DNA of 31,189 bases from GCA-016700035 sp964454845 (GTDB lineage Bacteria; Patescibacteriota; Saccharimonadia; CAILAD01; GCA-016700035). The DNA lies in NCBI GenBank assembly GCA_964454845.1, contig CAYVVS010000007.1, forward strand, positions 1 to 31,189, written 5' to 3'. Made by a program: the position numbers and the translations under genes. The notes under the pieces are model-generated. The model had not been told where the DNA came from, searched no databases, and saw only the letters and a list, made by a program, of their open reading frames with translations. Of this stretch, positions 1 to 7,462 are shown piece after piece. How positions within the stretch are numbered: position 1 is the stretch's first letter; every line of letters begins with the position of its first letter.

Positions 1-641
1 TGCCTCAGCTTGAGGTGGTATTTGATGCCGTCGACACCGAGTTGCCATGGAACACTCAACTGTTGCTTAACCTATCTGCTACCATGCGCTCTCAAGGTAT
101 ACTCATTGGCATTGTTGCAGTCGCAGCAGTCTTTTTCTTCCTAAGAGTCGCTAAAAAGAACCAAAAACTTCGTCGTGGCCTGCACCGTCTATATCTCAAG
201 ATTCCGGTCTTTGGTATGGTTATCCGCAAGATAAATATTGCCCGGTTTGCGCGAACCTTTGGAGCTCTCCTAGGCGCAGGCATCCCCGTTTTAGACGCAC
301 TCAAAGTAGTCAGCGACTCTCTTTCAAATATCATTATGCAAGATGAACTTAAGGCTGCATCTACGGCCGTCCGAAATGGTGGCAGCATCGCGAAATCATT
401 AAAGTCGAGCAAAGTCTTTCCGGTGATTGTGCCAGAGATGATCGCGATTGGTGAAGAAACTGGTGAACTCGAAAAAATCCTTACGAAGCTTGCAGATTTT
501 TACGACAAAGAAGTGCAATCATTGGTCGCAAATCTCTCGGCCATCATCGAGCCGATGATGCTGATTGTGATGGGTAGCTTGGTTGGTTTTATTATCGTCA
601 GCGTAATTGGTCCGCTGTATCAGTTGACGAGCGGCTTCTAA
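1..641 (+). CDS. pilC: Type IV pilus inner-membrane platform protein PilC/GspF, C-terminal part
   Basis: The gene is cut by the window edge: the reading frame is open from base 3 with no credible start, so only the last ~210 residues are present. They show the second half of a GspF/PilC protein: a membrane segment (GILIGIVAVAAVFFFLRV), a cytoplasmic four-helix domain with the typical ARTFGALLGAGIPVLDAL stretch and the IGEETGELEKIL motif, then a C-terminal membrane helix after the EPMMLIVMG motif. PilC anchors the assembly ATPases to the inner membrane and helps extrude and retract the pilus. The pilin gene and pilMNO follow on the same strand, which confirms the pathway. Family assignment is secure. 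The choice of pilC over gspF rests on the pilM neighbourhood. Confidence 0.93.
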   Translation, partial: PQLEVVFDAVDTELPWNTQLLLNLSATMRSQGILIGIVAVAAVFFFLRVAKKNQKLRRGLHRLYLKIPVFGMVIRKINIARFARTFGALLGAGIPVLDALKVVSDSLSNIIMQDELKAASTAVRNGGSIAKSLKSSKVFPVIVPEMIAIGEETGELEKILTKLADFYDKEVQSLVANLSAIIEPMMLIVMGSLVGFIIVSVIGPLYQLTSGF

Positions 642-656
642 CCTGTTGGGAGCGAG

Positions 657-685
657 TTGACCGCTAAACATAAGCGCAATATAAT
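657..685 (+). promoter_or_regulatory. Sigma70-type promoter of the pilin gene
   Basis: TTGACC (657-662) and a perfect TATAAT (680-685) are separated by 17 bp. The predicted start at about 692 leaves a ~40-nt leader that contains GGAGG at 713-717. A near-consensus promoter fits a major pilin, which needs far more transcript than the assembly genes. Confidence 0.75.
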
Positions 686-731
686 TTAACCATCATTATC
701 GAATTAATAATCGGAGGATAATCCTTACGTC

Positions 732-1142
732 ATGCAATTAGCAATCCGCAAGCAAAAGGGCTTCACACTGCTCGAACTGCTCATCGTTATCGTGATCATT
801 GGTATTTTGATCGCACTGGTTCTCCCGAACCTCATTAACGGACCAATTCGCGCTCGTGACGTCCGTCGAAAAGAAGACTTAAACGCCATTTCGAGTGGTC
901 TCGAGCAATACTACAATGATAACCAAGCTTACCCAGCCGCCATGGCCGACCTTACTGCTGGAAGCTACCTCAAGGAAGTACCAAAGGATCCACGCAGTAA
1001 CGCAGATTATACCTACACTGCTTTGCCAGCCACCGGACCTCCTTACACCAGCTTTACCCTTACTGCTACTCTTGAAAACAAGAATGACAAGGACGTAAAG
1101 TCTGGCACCACAGACACCTACGAAGTAGTGAACAAGCAATAA
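732..1142 (+). CDS. Type IV prepilin (major pilin-like)
   Basis: This 136-aa protein starts with a short basic leader ending KQKG, followed by FTLLELLIVIVIIGILIAL. That is the class III prepilin signature: peptidase cleavage between G10 and F11, with Glu at mature position 5. The hydrophobic helix runs to about residue 30, and RKEDLNAISSGLEQYYNDNQAYP is the usual pilin/pseudopilin alpha-1 continuation. The short globular domain has no cysteines, so there is no disulfide-bonded D-loop. The gene has its own promoter, an upstream GGAGG and a strong hairpin behind it, so it is transcribed as a single unit and is probably the major pilin subunit. A minor pseudopilin role cannot be excluded. Confidence 0.93.
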   Translation: MQLAIRKQKGFTLLELLIVIVIIGILIALVLPNLINGPIRARDVRRKEDLNAISSGLEQYYNDNQAYPAAMADLTAGSYLKEVPKDPRSNADYTYTALPATGPPYTSFTLTATLENKNDKDVKSGTTDTYEVVNKQ

Positions 1143-1160
1143 GCTTTTTCTTCTCACGTA

Positions 1161-1189
1161 CTAAAAGCCACTCACCGAGTGGCTTTTAG
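1161..1189 (+). terminator. Hairpin terminator after the pilin gene
   Basis: CTAAAAGCCACTC and GAGTGGCTTTTAG form a perfect 13-bp stem with a 3-nt ACC loop 18 bases after the pilin stop. The T-rich stretch lies inside the 3' arm rather than after it. The hairpin separates pilin from pilM transcription. Confidence 0.75.
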
Positions 1190-1240
1190 GTTACTGCTTA
1201 TGCTTGTACAATAGAGGTACAACATAAGCTTATTACACAC

Positions 1241-2317
1241 ATGTATCTCCCCGTCATCTACAAAAACCGGGCCGTCTTTGGCCTCGATATTGGCCAGCAC
1301 GCTGCCAAGTTTTTGGAGTTAAAACAAACCGGACACAGCTACCGACTTATTGGTATGGGTTCGGCCCCACTGCAACCCGACACCATCATTGAGGGAGTCA
1401 TTGCCGAACCGGAGCATCTAGCCGAAATGATTAGAGCTGGACTCAAATCCCCTTCAGTCGGCCATATCCGCGCTAAGGCAGTTGCGGTTGGCTTGCCACA
1501 AGCCCATTTATTTACCCGGTCAATTACACTGCCGGCCATGAAGCGAGAGAAAATTGCCGAGGCAGTGCAATGGGAATCTCAGCAGTATATCCCCATGCCG
1601 ATGAGCGATCTTTATATGGACTTTGAAATTATTGAAGAAAAAAAAGATGCTACCGGCGCTGTGAAAGAATATGAGATTTTTCTGGTTGCTGCTCCGCGCG
1701 CAATTATTGATAGCTACATGAAACTTTTAGAATTTCTCAAACTTACGCCACATAGTTTCGAAACGACTTTAGCTGCCAACATTCGCGCTCTACATCCAGC
1801 CAGCGAGCTCAATAAAACCGTGCTTGTTCTAGATGTCGGCTCTACCGCAACAGATATGGCTATCGTTACTGATACTATTAAAGTGTCGACTACCACTCCT
1901 TTTGGTGGCGATCAAGTAACCAAAATTTTAGCAACGCGCCTAAAGGTTTCAGAAGAACATGCGAATGAGATAAAAGCTAAGTTTGGCGTGGCTGAGTCGG
2001 GACTTAAGGAAAAAGTTGATGCCGCATTAAGCTCGGCAATTACTCAACTCACCACCGAAATTCAAAAGCTCGTAAAATATCATCAAGAACGCACAGCCGA
2101 CGAGCATCATCGGCAAGTTGAGCAACTCTTACTCACCGGTGGTGCATCACATATGCCAGGCTTTGCTGAGTTATTGGCGCAAAAAACTCAGCTACCTGTA
2201 GATATCACATCCGCATGGGATCACCATAAAGTAAAACTCGCCTCACCATTACCTCAAGATGTTACATCTGGTTTTACTACGGCCTTTGGCCTGGCTCTGC
2301 GAGGGTTTATTTCATGA
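1241..2317 (+). CDS. pilM: Type IV pilus assembly protein PilM (actin-like ATPase)
   Basis: This 358-aa protein matches the usual PilM length. The N-terminal FGLDIGQHAAKFLEL (phosphate-1 loop near residues 13-27), the central VLVLDVGSTATDMAIV (phosphate-2) and the late LLLTGGASHMPGFAELL (adenosine motif) are the three nucleotide-binding motifs of the FtsA/PilM actin fold. PilM is cytoplasmic and binds the N-terminal peptide of PilN. Its stop overlaps the pilN start (ATGA), so the two are translationally coupled. A TACAAT hexamer at 1207-1212 could be a -10 box, but no good -35 is visible and no Shine-Dalgarno precedes the ATG. Confidence 0.96.
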   Translation: MYLPVIYKNRAVFGLDIGQHAAKFLELKQTGHSYRLIGMGSAPLQPDTIIEGVIAEPEHLAEMIRAGLKSPSVGHIRAKAVAVGLPQAHLFTRSITLPAMKREKIAEAVQWESQQYIPMPMSDLYMDFEIIEEKKDATGAVKEYEIFLVAAPRAIIDSYMKLLEFLKLTPHSFETTLAANIRALHPASELNKTVLVLDVGSTATDMAIVTDTIKVSTTTPFGGDQVTKILATRLKVSEEHANEIKAKFGVAESGLKEKVDAALSSAITQLTTEIQKLVKYHQERTADEHHRQVEQLLLTGGASHMPGFAELLAQKTQLPVDITSAWDHHKVKLASPLPQDVTSGFTTAFGLALRGFIS

Positions 2318-2868
2318 TTAACTTACTCCCGCCAGAGATTAAAGAGCAGCGACGCTATTCTCAATACAATCGAACACTACTGAATGCAATCATCGGTGTG
2401 ACTATTTTGATTATTGTTACAGCCGGAGCATTTTATGCAACCTGGCTTATATTAAACAAAGAAGAGGATCGGCTTGCGCAAGACATCAATCAAGAGGGTG
2501 TTAAATCGAAATCGTACGGGGAAATCGAGGATCAAGCCAAAGCCCTAGCCGACCGACTCGCCACCATAGAAAAAATTCAGACAAATCGCACCCGGTACCC
2601 GGTACTACTCGAAGCCCTTGCAGAGGCAACCCCGCCTGATGCTTACGTAACCAGCTTTGCTGTGGATGCTGCCGGTAAAACTATGACCCTCACAGCCTAT
2701 GCCACAACCGATCAAGCAGCCGCTAGCTTTAAAAATGCACTCGAAGCCTCTCCAAGATTTAGCTCAGCCGCCATACAGGTGCTTGAGCCAGCCACAGATC
2801 CATACTCTGGCAAAGCTACAAACCGCGTAACTTTTGTAGTTGGCCTCGAACCGGGAGCCCTCAAATGA
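2314..2868 (+). CDS. pilN: Type IV pilus assembly protein PilN
   Basis: The protein (184 aa) begins MINLLPPEIKEQ, the conserved PilN peptide that docks into PilM. One membrane helix follows at about residues 25-48, then a coiled-coil-prone stretch and a C-terminal ferredoxin-like periplasmic domain. It forms the inner-membrane PilMNO alignment complex with PilO. Both ends overlap the neighbouring genes by 4 bp, which implies stoichiometric coupled translation. Confidence 0.95.
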   Translation: MINLLPPEIKEQRRYSQYNRTLLNAIIGVTILIIVTAGAFYATWLILNKEEDRLAQDINQEGVKSKSYGEIEDQAKALADRLATIEKIQTNRTRYPVLLEALAEATPPDAYVTSFAVDAAGKTMTLTAYATTDQAAASFKNALEASPRFSSAAIQVLEPATDPYSGKATNRVTFVVGLEPGALK

Positions 2869-3422
2869 AAGCTAAGCTGTTCTTCTTTTTCTTATGTGCA
2901 GTTTTGGCAATCCTAACTGTCGTTGGAGCAAGCGGCTTTGCTTGGGGACGCAACCAGCTAATCACACAAAAAGAAGCAGTCAATGAGAAAAAACTAGAGC
3001 TCGACAATAACCAAAAGCGAATTGATCAACTCATCCAACTTTCCAGGCGCTACGAGACTGCGAAATCTCGTGCCGATGAGATTGATCGTGCCCTCCCTCG
3101 CACTTCGCAGCAAGCCGAAATACTGCTCGAACTTAAATCTGCTGCTGCAGAAACCGGCGTAATAATTGCTAGCGTGCAATTTACCGGTGCCGCAACGCCA
3201 ACCAAGGCCGAGACAAATCAGGCCACCGCTCAGCAAGATCTTTACGTTCTGCCCATGTCACTGCGTGCAGCTGGTAGTTATCCGCAAATTATTGCTTTCC
3301 TAAATCGACTCGACACACTAAGTCGTTACAACTCTGTCACATCACTTACTGCAAATAAGACTCAAACCAACCCCAACACGCTGGATGTAAGCATGTCGCT
3401 TGTGGCGTACCTAAAACCATAG
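2865..3422 (+). CDS. pilO: Type IV pilus assembly protein PilO
   Basis: The 185-aa protein has an N-terminal membrane helix (residues ~5-27), a coiled coil (LELDNNQKRIDQLIQLSRRYETAK) and a C-terminal ferredoxin-like domain with the PilO signature around LRAAGSYPQIIAFLNRLDTL. It pairs with PilN in the periplasmic or cell-wall-facing space. It overlaps pilN by ATGA. Size, topology and operon position all match PilO. Confidence 0.93.
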   Translation: MKAKLFFFFLCAVLAILTVVGASGFAWGRNQLITQKEAVNEKKLELDNNQKRIDQLIQLSRRYETAKSRADEIDRALPRTSQQAEILLELKSAAAETGVIIASVQFTGAATPTKAETNQATAQQDLYVLPMSLRAAGSYPQIIAFLNRLDTLSRYNSVTSLTANKTQTNPNTLDVSMSLVAYLKP

Positions 3423-3431
3423 GAGATAATG

Positions 3432-3740
3432 ATGAACTTAAGTATGAAGCTCGATATAAATACCGTAAAAACCCTCAGTAAAAAGCTTGGGAAATCAATT
3501 GGCATTGTACTTGTATTGCTCGTCGGTGGCTTTGTTATCTATACAGGGTACTTTCTCACCAACCTGCTCTACACCACTGGTGACACCACAGCGCTAGAGA
3601 AAAAACAGGCCGAATCGAGTGCCGCTAAACAGGTGCGATTTAACGAAAAAACGCTTCAATCACTCGATGCTCTCACACCAGCCGGAACTACACCCAACAC
3701 CCAAGATGTCGGTAAAGAAGATCCGTTTGCACCAAACTAA
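3432..3740 (+). CDS. Small single-pass membrane protein of the pilus operon (PilP-like role)
   Basis: About 102 aa with one transmembrane helix (IGIVLVLLVGGFVIYTGYF) and a short extracellular tail ending in GKEDPFAPN. A C-terminal DPF motif is common in PilP-type and other pilus alignment proteins, but there is no recognisable beta-domain, so the name is only suggestive. Two tandem ATGs occur at 3429 and 3432. AGGAG (3421-3425) is 6 nt from the second and only 3 nt from the first, so 3432 is preferred. It follows pilO by a few bases and ends the operon. A convergent gene begins 2 bp beyond its stop, leaving no room for a separate terminator. Confidence 0.8.
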   Translation: MNLSMKLDINTVKTLSKKLGKSIGIVLVLLVGGFVIYTGYFLTNLLYTTGDTTALEKKQAESSAAKQVRFNEKTLQSLDALTPAGTTPNTQDVGKEDPFAPN

Positions 3741-3742
3741 AC

Positions 3743-4390
3743 TTAGGCTTTTTTCTTCGGTAACGTAAAGTTGTTATCGCCATCCATATCCGGTTCTGCT
3801 GGCGTTTTGCGAACAAGCCCATCTCCCTCAACGGGCTTGGTTTCGGCAAATTTTTCGTACGTTTCAACAATAATTGCCTTAACTGCATACGGATTTGGCA
3901 CGTAGTCAAAATGAAATAGCTCTTTCTCGCCTGCAGTCTGTACGATTACTGTGCCATACTGAAAGATAGTTTGCATCGGTCCTTTCACTTGCACTGAAAT
4001 GTCTTGCACGCGGCTAAGACGCAGCGTTGCGATAGTACGTTGAAATAACCCAACTTGATCCATATCAACAATATTCTCATCCGTAATAAAGAGCCTATTC
4101 TGCCACCATACATAAATTGATGCAGTAGCCATAAAACAAGCCAACAGTATTCCGCCCAGGCCAATTGGAATAAGAGGAATTGGCATGGCAGTAGTCGTAT
4201 AGCCTGCAAAGTCCGTCGCAGGTATACCAGGATCGCCGGCAGCACCATAATAAATTGCCACGAGACCCAAAACAAACAAGAGTACCGCCACACTCACATA
4301 CGGCAAGACCGCCATAACGTGCTTATGAATTACCCTCTGAACAACTTCACTTTCGTCTTGTCCAGGATAACGTCGGTCTTTTGCTTCCAT
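3743..4390 (-). CDS. Membrane protein with a bacterial PH (bPH2/YdbS-like) domain
   Basis: The 215-aa protein has two transmembrane helices (about residues 30-52 and 73-96) followed by a PH-like domain. WWQNRLFITDENIVDMDQVGLFQRTIATLRLSRVQDISVQ matches the bPH2/DUF304 pattern, in which the strand after the membrane segment reads NRxxITxxRvi and later SRIQDVxV. The C-terminal ~35 residues are charged and disordered. Function in the family is largely unknown; the domain faces the cytoplasm. TAAAAT lies 6 nt before the ATG with no Shine-Dalgarno, so the mRNA is probably leaderless. It converges on the pilus operon. Confidence 0.85.
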   Translation of the reverse strand: MEAKDRRYPGQDESEVVQRVIHKHVMAVLPYVSVAVLLFVLGLVAIYYGAAGDPGIPATDFAGYTTTAMPIPLIPIGLGGILLACFMATASIYVWWQNRLFITDENIVDMDQVGLFQRTIATLRLSRVQDISVQVKGPMQTIFQYGTVIVQTAGEKELFHFDYVPNPYAVKAIIVETYEKFAETKPVEGDGLVRKTPAEPDMDGDNNFTLPKKKA

Positions 4391-4404
4391 AGCTGTATTT
4401 TACG

Positions 4405-5451
4405 CTATTTTTCTAGCTCCAAGGTAGTTTGTGGCGCAGAACTTTCCGATGGCGGAATGAGACCAAGATGTCGATAACCTTTCTCGCTCACCGTTCGGCC
4501 ACGCGAGGTACGACGTAAAAGTCCCTGCTGAATAAGGTAGGGCTCCACAACATCTTCGATCGTCTGACGCTCCTCAGAGAGTGCGGCTGCTAGCGCCTCT
4601 ACTCCCGCTGGCCCACCGTTATAATGCTCAATAAGTGTATTCAAAACTCGACGATCTGCACTATCTAGCCCCAACTCATCCACTTCCAGTAAAGAGAAAG
4701 CCGCGGTGAGTACATCACTATCAACCACTCCATTATTGTGTACTTCGGCATAATCACGAATTCGCCTGATAAGTCGATTGGCAATACGTGGTGTCAGCCT
4801 TGAGCGCGCCGCAAGTTCTTTCAGCGCCTTGTCATCAACTTGAATTTTCATAAGTCGCGAAGTTCTTGCCAAAATCCCCGATATTTCTTCTGGAGTATAA
4901 AATTCTAGACGCTGTACAATGCCAAATCGATCGCGCAATGGCCCAGACAATGCACCAAACCGTGTGGTAGCTCCAATAATCGTAATCGGTGCCAACTCTA
5001 AGCGTAGCGATTGAGCCGAGGGTCCTTTGCCCAGCATAATATCAATCACATAATCTTCCATAGCCGGATACAAAATCTCCTCTACCGTGCGGCTCAAGCG
5101 ATGAATTTCGTCAATAAATAGCACATCACCCGCACTAAGATTTGTCAGCAAGCTCGCCAAATCACCAGCACGCTCGATTGCCGGACCAGAGGTTATCTTC
5201 AGTTGACCGCCCAGCTCGTTGGCTACAATATGGGCCAGCGTAGTCTTACCAAGCCCCGGTGGGCCATACAGAAGCACATGATCAAGCGCATCACCACGTT
5301 TTTTTGCGGCCGCAATCGCCAACGTGAGCGCGTCAATCGCCTGACGCTGTCCAATGTATTCGTTAAAGCTTCCCGGGCGTATCTTTTCCTCAAACTGAGT
5401 CTCATCTGGAGTGGCCTCAGGTCGTACCAAGTCGTCTTGCCGCTCGATCAT
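4405..5451 (-). CDS. ruvB: Holliday junction branch-migration helicase RuvB
   Basis: The 348-aa AAA+ ATPase has Walker A GPPGLGKTT, Walker B FIDEIHRL, sensor 1 IIGATTRFGALSGPLRDRFG and the C-terminal winged-helix domain (GLLRRTSRGRTVSEKGYRHLG). RuvB hexamers pump DNA through the RuvA-bound junction. The ATG at 5451 overlaps the ruvA stop by one base (TGATG). A TTG one codon upstream would give a Met-Met start and is less likely. Length and motifs are full and intact. Confidence 0.98.
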   Translation of the reverse strand: MIERQDDLVRPEATPDETQFEEKIRPGSFNEYIGQRQAIDALTLAIAAAKKRGDALDHVLLYGPPGLGKTTLAHIVANELGGQLKITSGPAIERAGDLASLLTNLSAGDVLFIDEIHRLSRTVEEILYPAMEDYVIDIMLGKGPSAQSLRLELAPITIIGATTRFGALSGPLRDRFGIVQRLEFYTPEEISGILARTSRLMKIQVDDKALKELAARSRLTPRIANRLIRRIRDYAEVHNNGVVDSDVLTAAFSLLEVDELGLDSADRRVLNTLIEHYNGGPAGVEALAAALSEERQTIEDVVEPYLIQQGLLRRTSRGRTVSEKGYRHLGLIPPSESSAPQTTLELEK

Positions 5452-6008
5452 CAACCAATCTCCCGTAGTGCCTGGCGCACGCGCTCAGATGTGTCCAACG
5501 TAGCATCAACACTCTTTAAGGCAGCCTGAGCCTGATCAGCGCGATAACCCAATTGCACGAGCGCCTGCATGGCTGGGTCGGATGTTTTTACACTGGCAGC
5601 CACATCACCAGACACTAGCTTGCCGCGCAGCTCTAAGATGATCCTCTGCGCAGTCTTTCGCCCCACTCCACTTACCTGACTAAGGCGCGCAATTTCTTCA
5701 GCATCGATAATTGTCGTAAGCGTTTCCGCGTCGTACGTAGACACAATTGCATGCGCCATTTTTGCGCCTACACCGTTAACACTAATCAGCTTTCGGTACA
5801 GCTGCCGCTCAGCTTCAACTCGAAAGCCATACAGATCGTAGCTATCTTCACGAATATTTTCGGCAATAAAAAATGCTACCTTCTCACCAAGCTCCACCGA
5901 AGCAATATCACGAACGGGCACAATTAACTCGTAGCCGACCCCATGGACGTCTAAAACTATTCGATCGTAATCACGGGTGGCCACCGCCCCCTCCAAGCGT
6001 GCTATCAT
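5451..6008 (-). CDS. ruvA: Holliday junction DNA-binding subunit RuvA
   Basis: The 185-aa protein shows the N-terminal OB fold (MIARLEGAVATRDYDRIVLDVHGVGYELIVP), two helix-hairpin-helix motifs (LISVNGVGAKMAHAIVS and LSQVSGVGRKTAQRIILELRGK) and a short domain III (ALVQLGYRADQAQAALK) that contacts RuvB. It overlaps ruvB by one base. GATAAT (6015-6020), preceded by an extended TGA, lies 6 nt from the ATG and there is no Shine-Dalgarno, so the ruvAB mRNA appears leaderless. ruvC lies about 440 bp further upstream on the same strand, cut off by the inverted whiB gene. Confidence 0.97.
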   Translation of the reverse strand: MIARLEGAVATRDYDRIVLDVHGVGYELIVPVRDIASVELGEKVAFFIAENIREDSYDLYGFRVEAERQLYRKLISVNGVGAKMAHAIVSTYDAETLTTIIDAEEIARLSQVSGVGRKTAQRIILELRGKLVSGDVAASVKTSDPAMQALVQLGYRADQAQAALKSVDATLDTSERVRQALREIG

Positions 6009-6034
6009 GTCTGCATTATCTCACATTCTCGTGC

Positions 6035-6059
6035 AAAAGGTCTTGCTCACGGACCTTTT
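6035..6059. repeat. Inverted repeat between the ruvA and whiB promoters
   Basis: AAAAGGTC and GACCTTTT form a perfect 8-bp inverted repeat with a 9-nt spacer. The spacer contains the likely whiB -35 hexamer, so a bound regulator (possibly WhiB itself) would block the promoter. It could also be a weak hairpin; no T-run follows on either strand. Confidence 0.5.
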
Positions 6060-6072
6060 ACGGGCGTAGTAT
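6043..6072 (+). promoter_or_regulatory. Putative whiB promoter
   Basis: TTGCTC (6043-6048) and TAGTAT (6067-6072) are 18 bp apart. The predicted transcription start at about 6079 leaves a leader that includes GGGAGG before the 6113 ATG. Matches are partial, so this is a moderate call. Confidence 0.45.
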
Positions 6073-6112
6073 GCAAATAAGCATGTACCTTACACGGAAA
6101 GCGGGAGGGCAA

Positions 6113-6415
6113 ATGGCCATCGACGATGTTGAGGCTACCGGTGTTGTCGAAGATACCGACAGCGATGCAACCTGGCAGATGTTCGCCAACTGCCTAGGGG
6201 CCGATCCAGATCTGTTCTTCCCCGAGCGTGGTGCATCCACCAAGGAAGCGAAGTCCGTCTGCCAGGGGTGCGTCGTCCGCGAAGACTGCCTGGAATACGC
6301 CCTTGCTCAAGGTGAGAAGTTCGGCATCTGGGGTGGCCTCTCTGAGCGTGAGCGTCGTCGCATCCGCCGCCAGCGTGCTTTGACACGAGCCTACCAGCAA
6401 TCGCGTCAGATCTGA
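6113..6415 (+). CDS. WhiB-family [4Fe-4S] transcriptional regulator
   Basis: This 100-aa protein has the full Wbl signature: a first Cys in ANCLGADPDLFFP, then CQGCVVREDC (C-x2-C-x5-C), the GIWGG turn, and a basic tail (SERERRRIRRQR) that binds DNA. In Actinobacteria, Wbl proteins hold a redox- or NO-sensitive [4Fe-4S] cluster, bind the housekeeping sigma factor and control division or stress genes. The start at 6113 is chosen because GGGAGG (6103-6108) ends 4 nt before it; ATGs at 6071 and 6083 in the same frame lack a site and would sit at or near the -10. The gene is GC-rich with actinobacterial-looking codons (GTC, CTG, CGC/CGT), is opposite in direction to its neighbours and separates ruvA from ruvC. 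Horizontal acquisition is likely. Confidence 0.95.
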   Translation: MAIDDVEATGVVEDTDSDATWQMFANCLGADPDLFFPERGASTKEAKSVCQGCVVREDCLEYALAQGEKFGIWGGLSERERRRIRRQRALTRAYQQSRQI

Positions 6416-6436
6416 CCCGACATCACCTACTTTCAC

Positions 6437-6459
6437 GCCGCGTTCTCTAAGAGCGCGGC
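6437..6459. terminator. Hairpin between convergent whiB and ruvC
   Basis: GCCGCG(TTC) pairs with (GAG)CGCGGC in a ~9-bp stem that includes one G-T pair. ATATTTAT follows on the + strand. The last ruvC codons lie inside the hairpin, so the element can serve whiB and perhaps ruvC. Confidence 0.6.
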
Positions 6460-6929
6460 ATATTTATGTGAGCAGAATGTGTTAATGCAATGGCCAGTGC
6501 ATCGGCAGCATCATCCGGTTTTGGAATAGTATTCAGCTTTAACCGTGTTTTTACCATTTCTTGCACCTGCTTTTTTGTAGCTTTACCGTAGCCAGTAATC
6601 CCCTGTTTTACTTGCAAGGGTGTATATTCTGCGATCGGCACACCACCCTGCTGCAATACCAAAAGCGCCACACCACGAGCTTCACCCACCGTCATTGCTG
6701 TAGTTACATTCGTCGAAAAAAATAATTTCTCAACTGCTACCTGTTGCGGTTGATGTTTTTTTACGAGCTCGGTTAAATCTTCATACAAGATTGCCAGCCG
6801 CTCGGCGTGCGTTAAATCCTTATGCGTTGTAACAACCCCACAATCCACCAGCGTACACACACCTTTTTCGATCGCAATCACCCCAAAGCCAGTGGTGGCA
6901 ATGCCTGGATCAATACCGAGAATAATCAT
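6447..6929 (-). CDS. ruvC: Holliday junction resolvase RuvC
   Basis: The 160-aa protein has the RNase H-like fold of RuvC. MIILGIDPGIATTGFGVI carries the first catalytic Asp (D7). VAVEKLFFSTNVTTAMTVGEARG contains the catalytic Glu, and KPDDAADALAIALTH holds the last two acidic residues of the tetrad. The length is normal and the active site complete. TATACT lies 6 nt before the ATG with no Shine-Dalgarno. In many bacteria ruvC, ruvA and ruvB form one operon; here a divergently oriented foreign-looking whiB lies between ruvC and ruvAB. Confidence 0.97.
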   Translation of the reverse strand: MIILGIDPGIATTGFGVIAIEKGVCTLVDCGVVTTHKDLTHAERLAILYEDLTELVKKHQPQQVAVEKLFFSTNVTTAMTVGEARGVALLVLQQGGVPIAEYTPLQVKQGITGYGKATKKQVQEMVKTRLKLNTIPKPDDAADALAIALTHSAHINMPRS

Positions 6930-6935
6930 ATAGGT

Positions 6936-6943
6936 AGTATACT
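6936..6943. promoter_or_regulatory. Shared palindromic -10 box for ruvC and the NlpC-like gene
   Basis: AGTATACT is its own reverse complement, so it gives a TATACT hexamer on both strands. Each hexamer is exactly 6 nt from an ATG: ruvC at 6929 on the minus strand and the NlpC-like gene at 6950 on the plus strand. No convincing -35 or ribosome binding site is present, so both transcripts would be leaderless and mutually exclusive. Confidence 0.45.
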
Positions 6944-6949
6944 TGAGTT

Positions 6950-7426
6950 ATGTCTGAACGCCAGGAGCCACAAGTAAAAAAACTTGTTTTAGAAAGCTAT
7001 CTAGCGATGGCAAAAAATAGTTTGGGTGCTAAAGTGTGGCAAAACTATTTTGCCGAAGTTGACGGAGAAAAACTCGACATCATGTATGGCGGCTCCAACG
7101 CTTGCGCTTGGTTTGTGTCCGGCGTATTGGTAATGCACAAGCTCATCGGCTCAAGTCATGCCACCGTTGCTTCTACCGTTGAAGATTTAGAAAAATCACA
7201 ATGGCACAAAATTACTGAACCAAAACCAGGAGCTATCATTGTATATGCACCACTTACATTTCAAGATGGCTCCACCCATGAGCATGCTGCAATCTACATT
7301 GGTGACGAACGCGCAATTTCTACTAGCTACCAAAAAGCCGTCCCTATTGAACATGACTGGCGCTACCGCGATCATGAAACTCGCGAAGTTACCGCGATAT
7401 ATTACCCGACCGTTTGGCCAACCTAA
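6950..7426 (+). CDS. NlpC/P60- or CHAP-like papain-fold amidase, no signal peptide
   Basis: The 158-aa protein has a Cys at the start of a helix (NACAWFVSGVL, C52) and a following HEHAAIYIGDERAIST strand (H112), with a further candidate polar residue at H135. This is the Cys-His layout of NlpC/P60 or CHAP peptidoglycan amidases. KPGAIIVYAPL is the usual strand before the His. There is no signal peptide or membrane helix, so it is either exported by an unconventional route, used inside the cell, or released by lysis. TATACT lies 6 nt before the ATG. Family level is fairly secure; substrate is unknown. Confidence 0.75.
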   Translation: MSERQEPQVKKLVLESYLAMAKNSLGAKVWQNYFAEVDGEKLDIMYGGSNACAWFVSGVLVMHKLIGSSHATVASTVEDLEKSQWHKITEPKPGAIIVYAPLTFQDGSTHEHAAIYIGDERAISTSYQKAVPIEHDWRYRDHETREVTAIYYPTVWPT

Positions 7427-7433
7427 ATAAAAT

Positions 7434-7455
7434 CCCCGTCCAATGTAGGACGGGG
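7434..7455 (-). terminator. Terminator of the pyrE transcription unit
   Basis: CCCCGTCC and GGACGGGG form a perfect 8-bp GC-rich stem with a 6-nt loop. On the minus strand ATTTTATTT follows, downstream of the pyrE stop. It also lies just beyond the NlpC-like gene on the plus strand, where the tail is poor in T. Confidence 0.75.
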
Positions 7456-7462
7456 GTGTTGC

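Noticed and set aside
5873..6112. Longer whiB reading frame starting inside antisense ruvA
   Set aside because: No Shine-Dalgarno, the segment overlaps ruvA and the promoter, and its residues are unlike the Wbl family. GGGAGG places the start at 6113.
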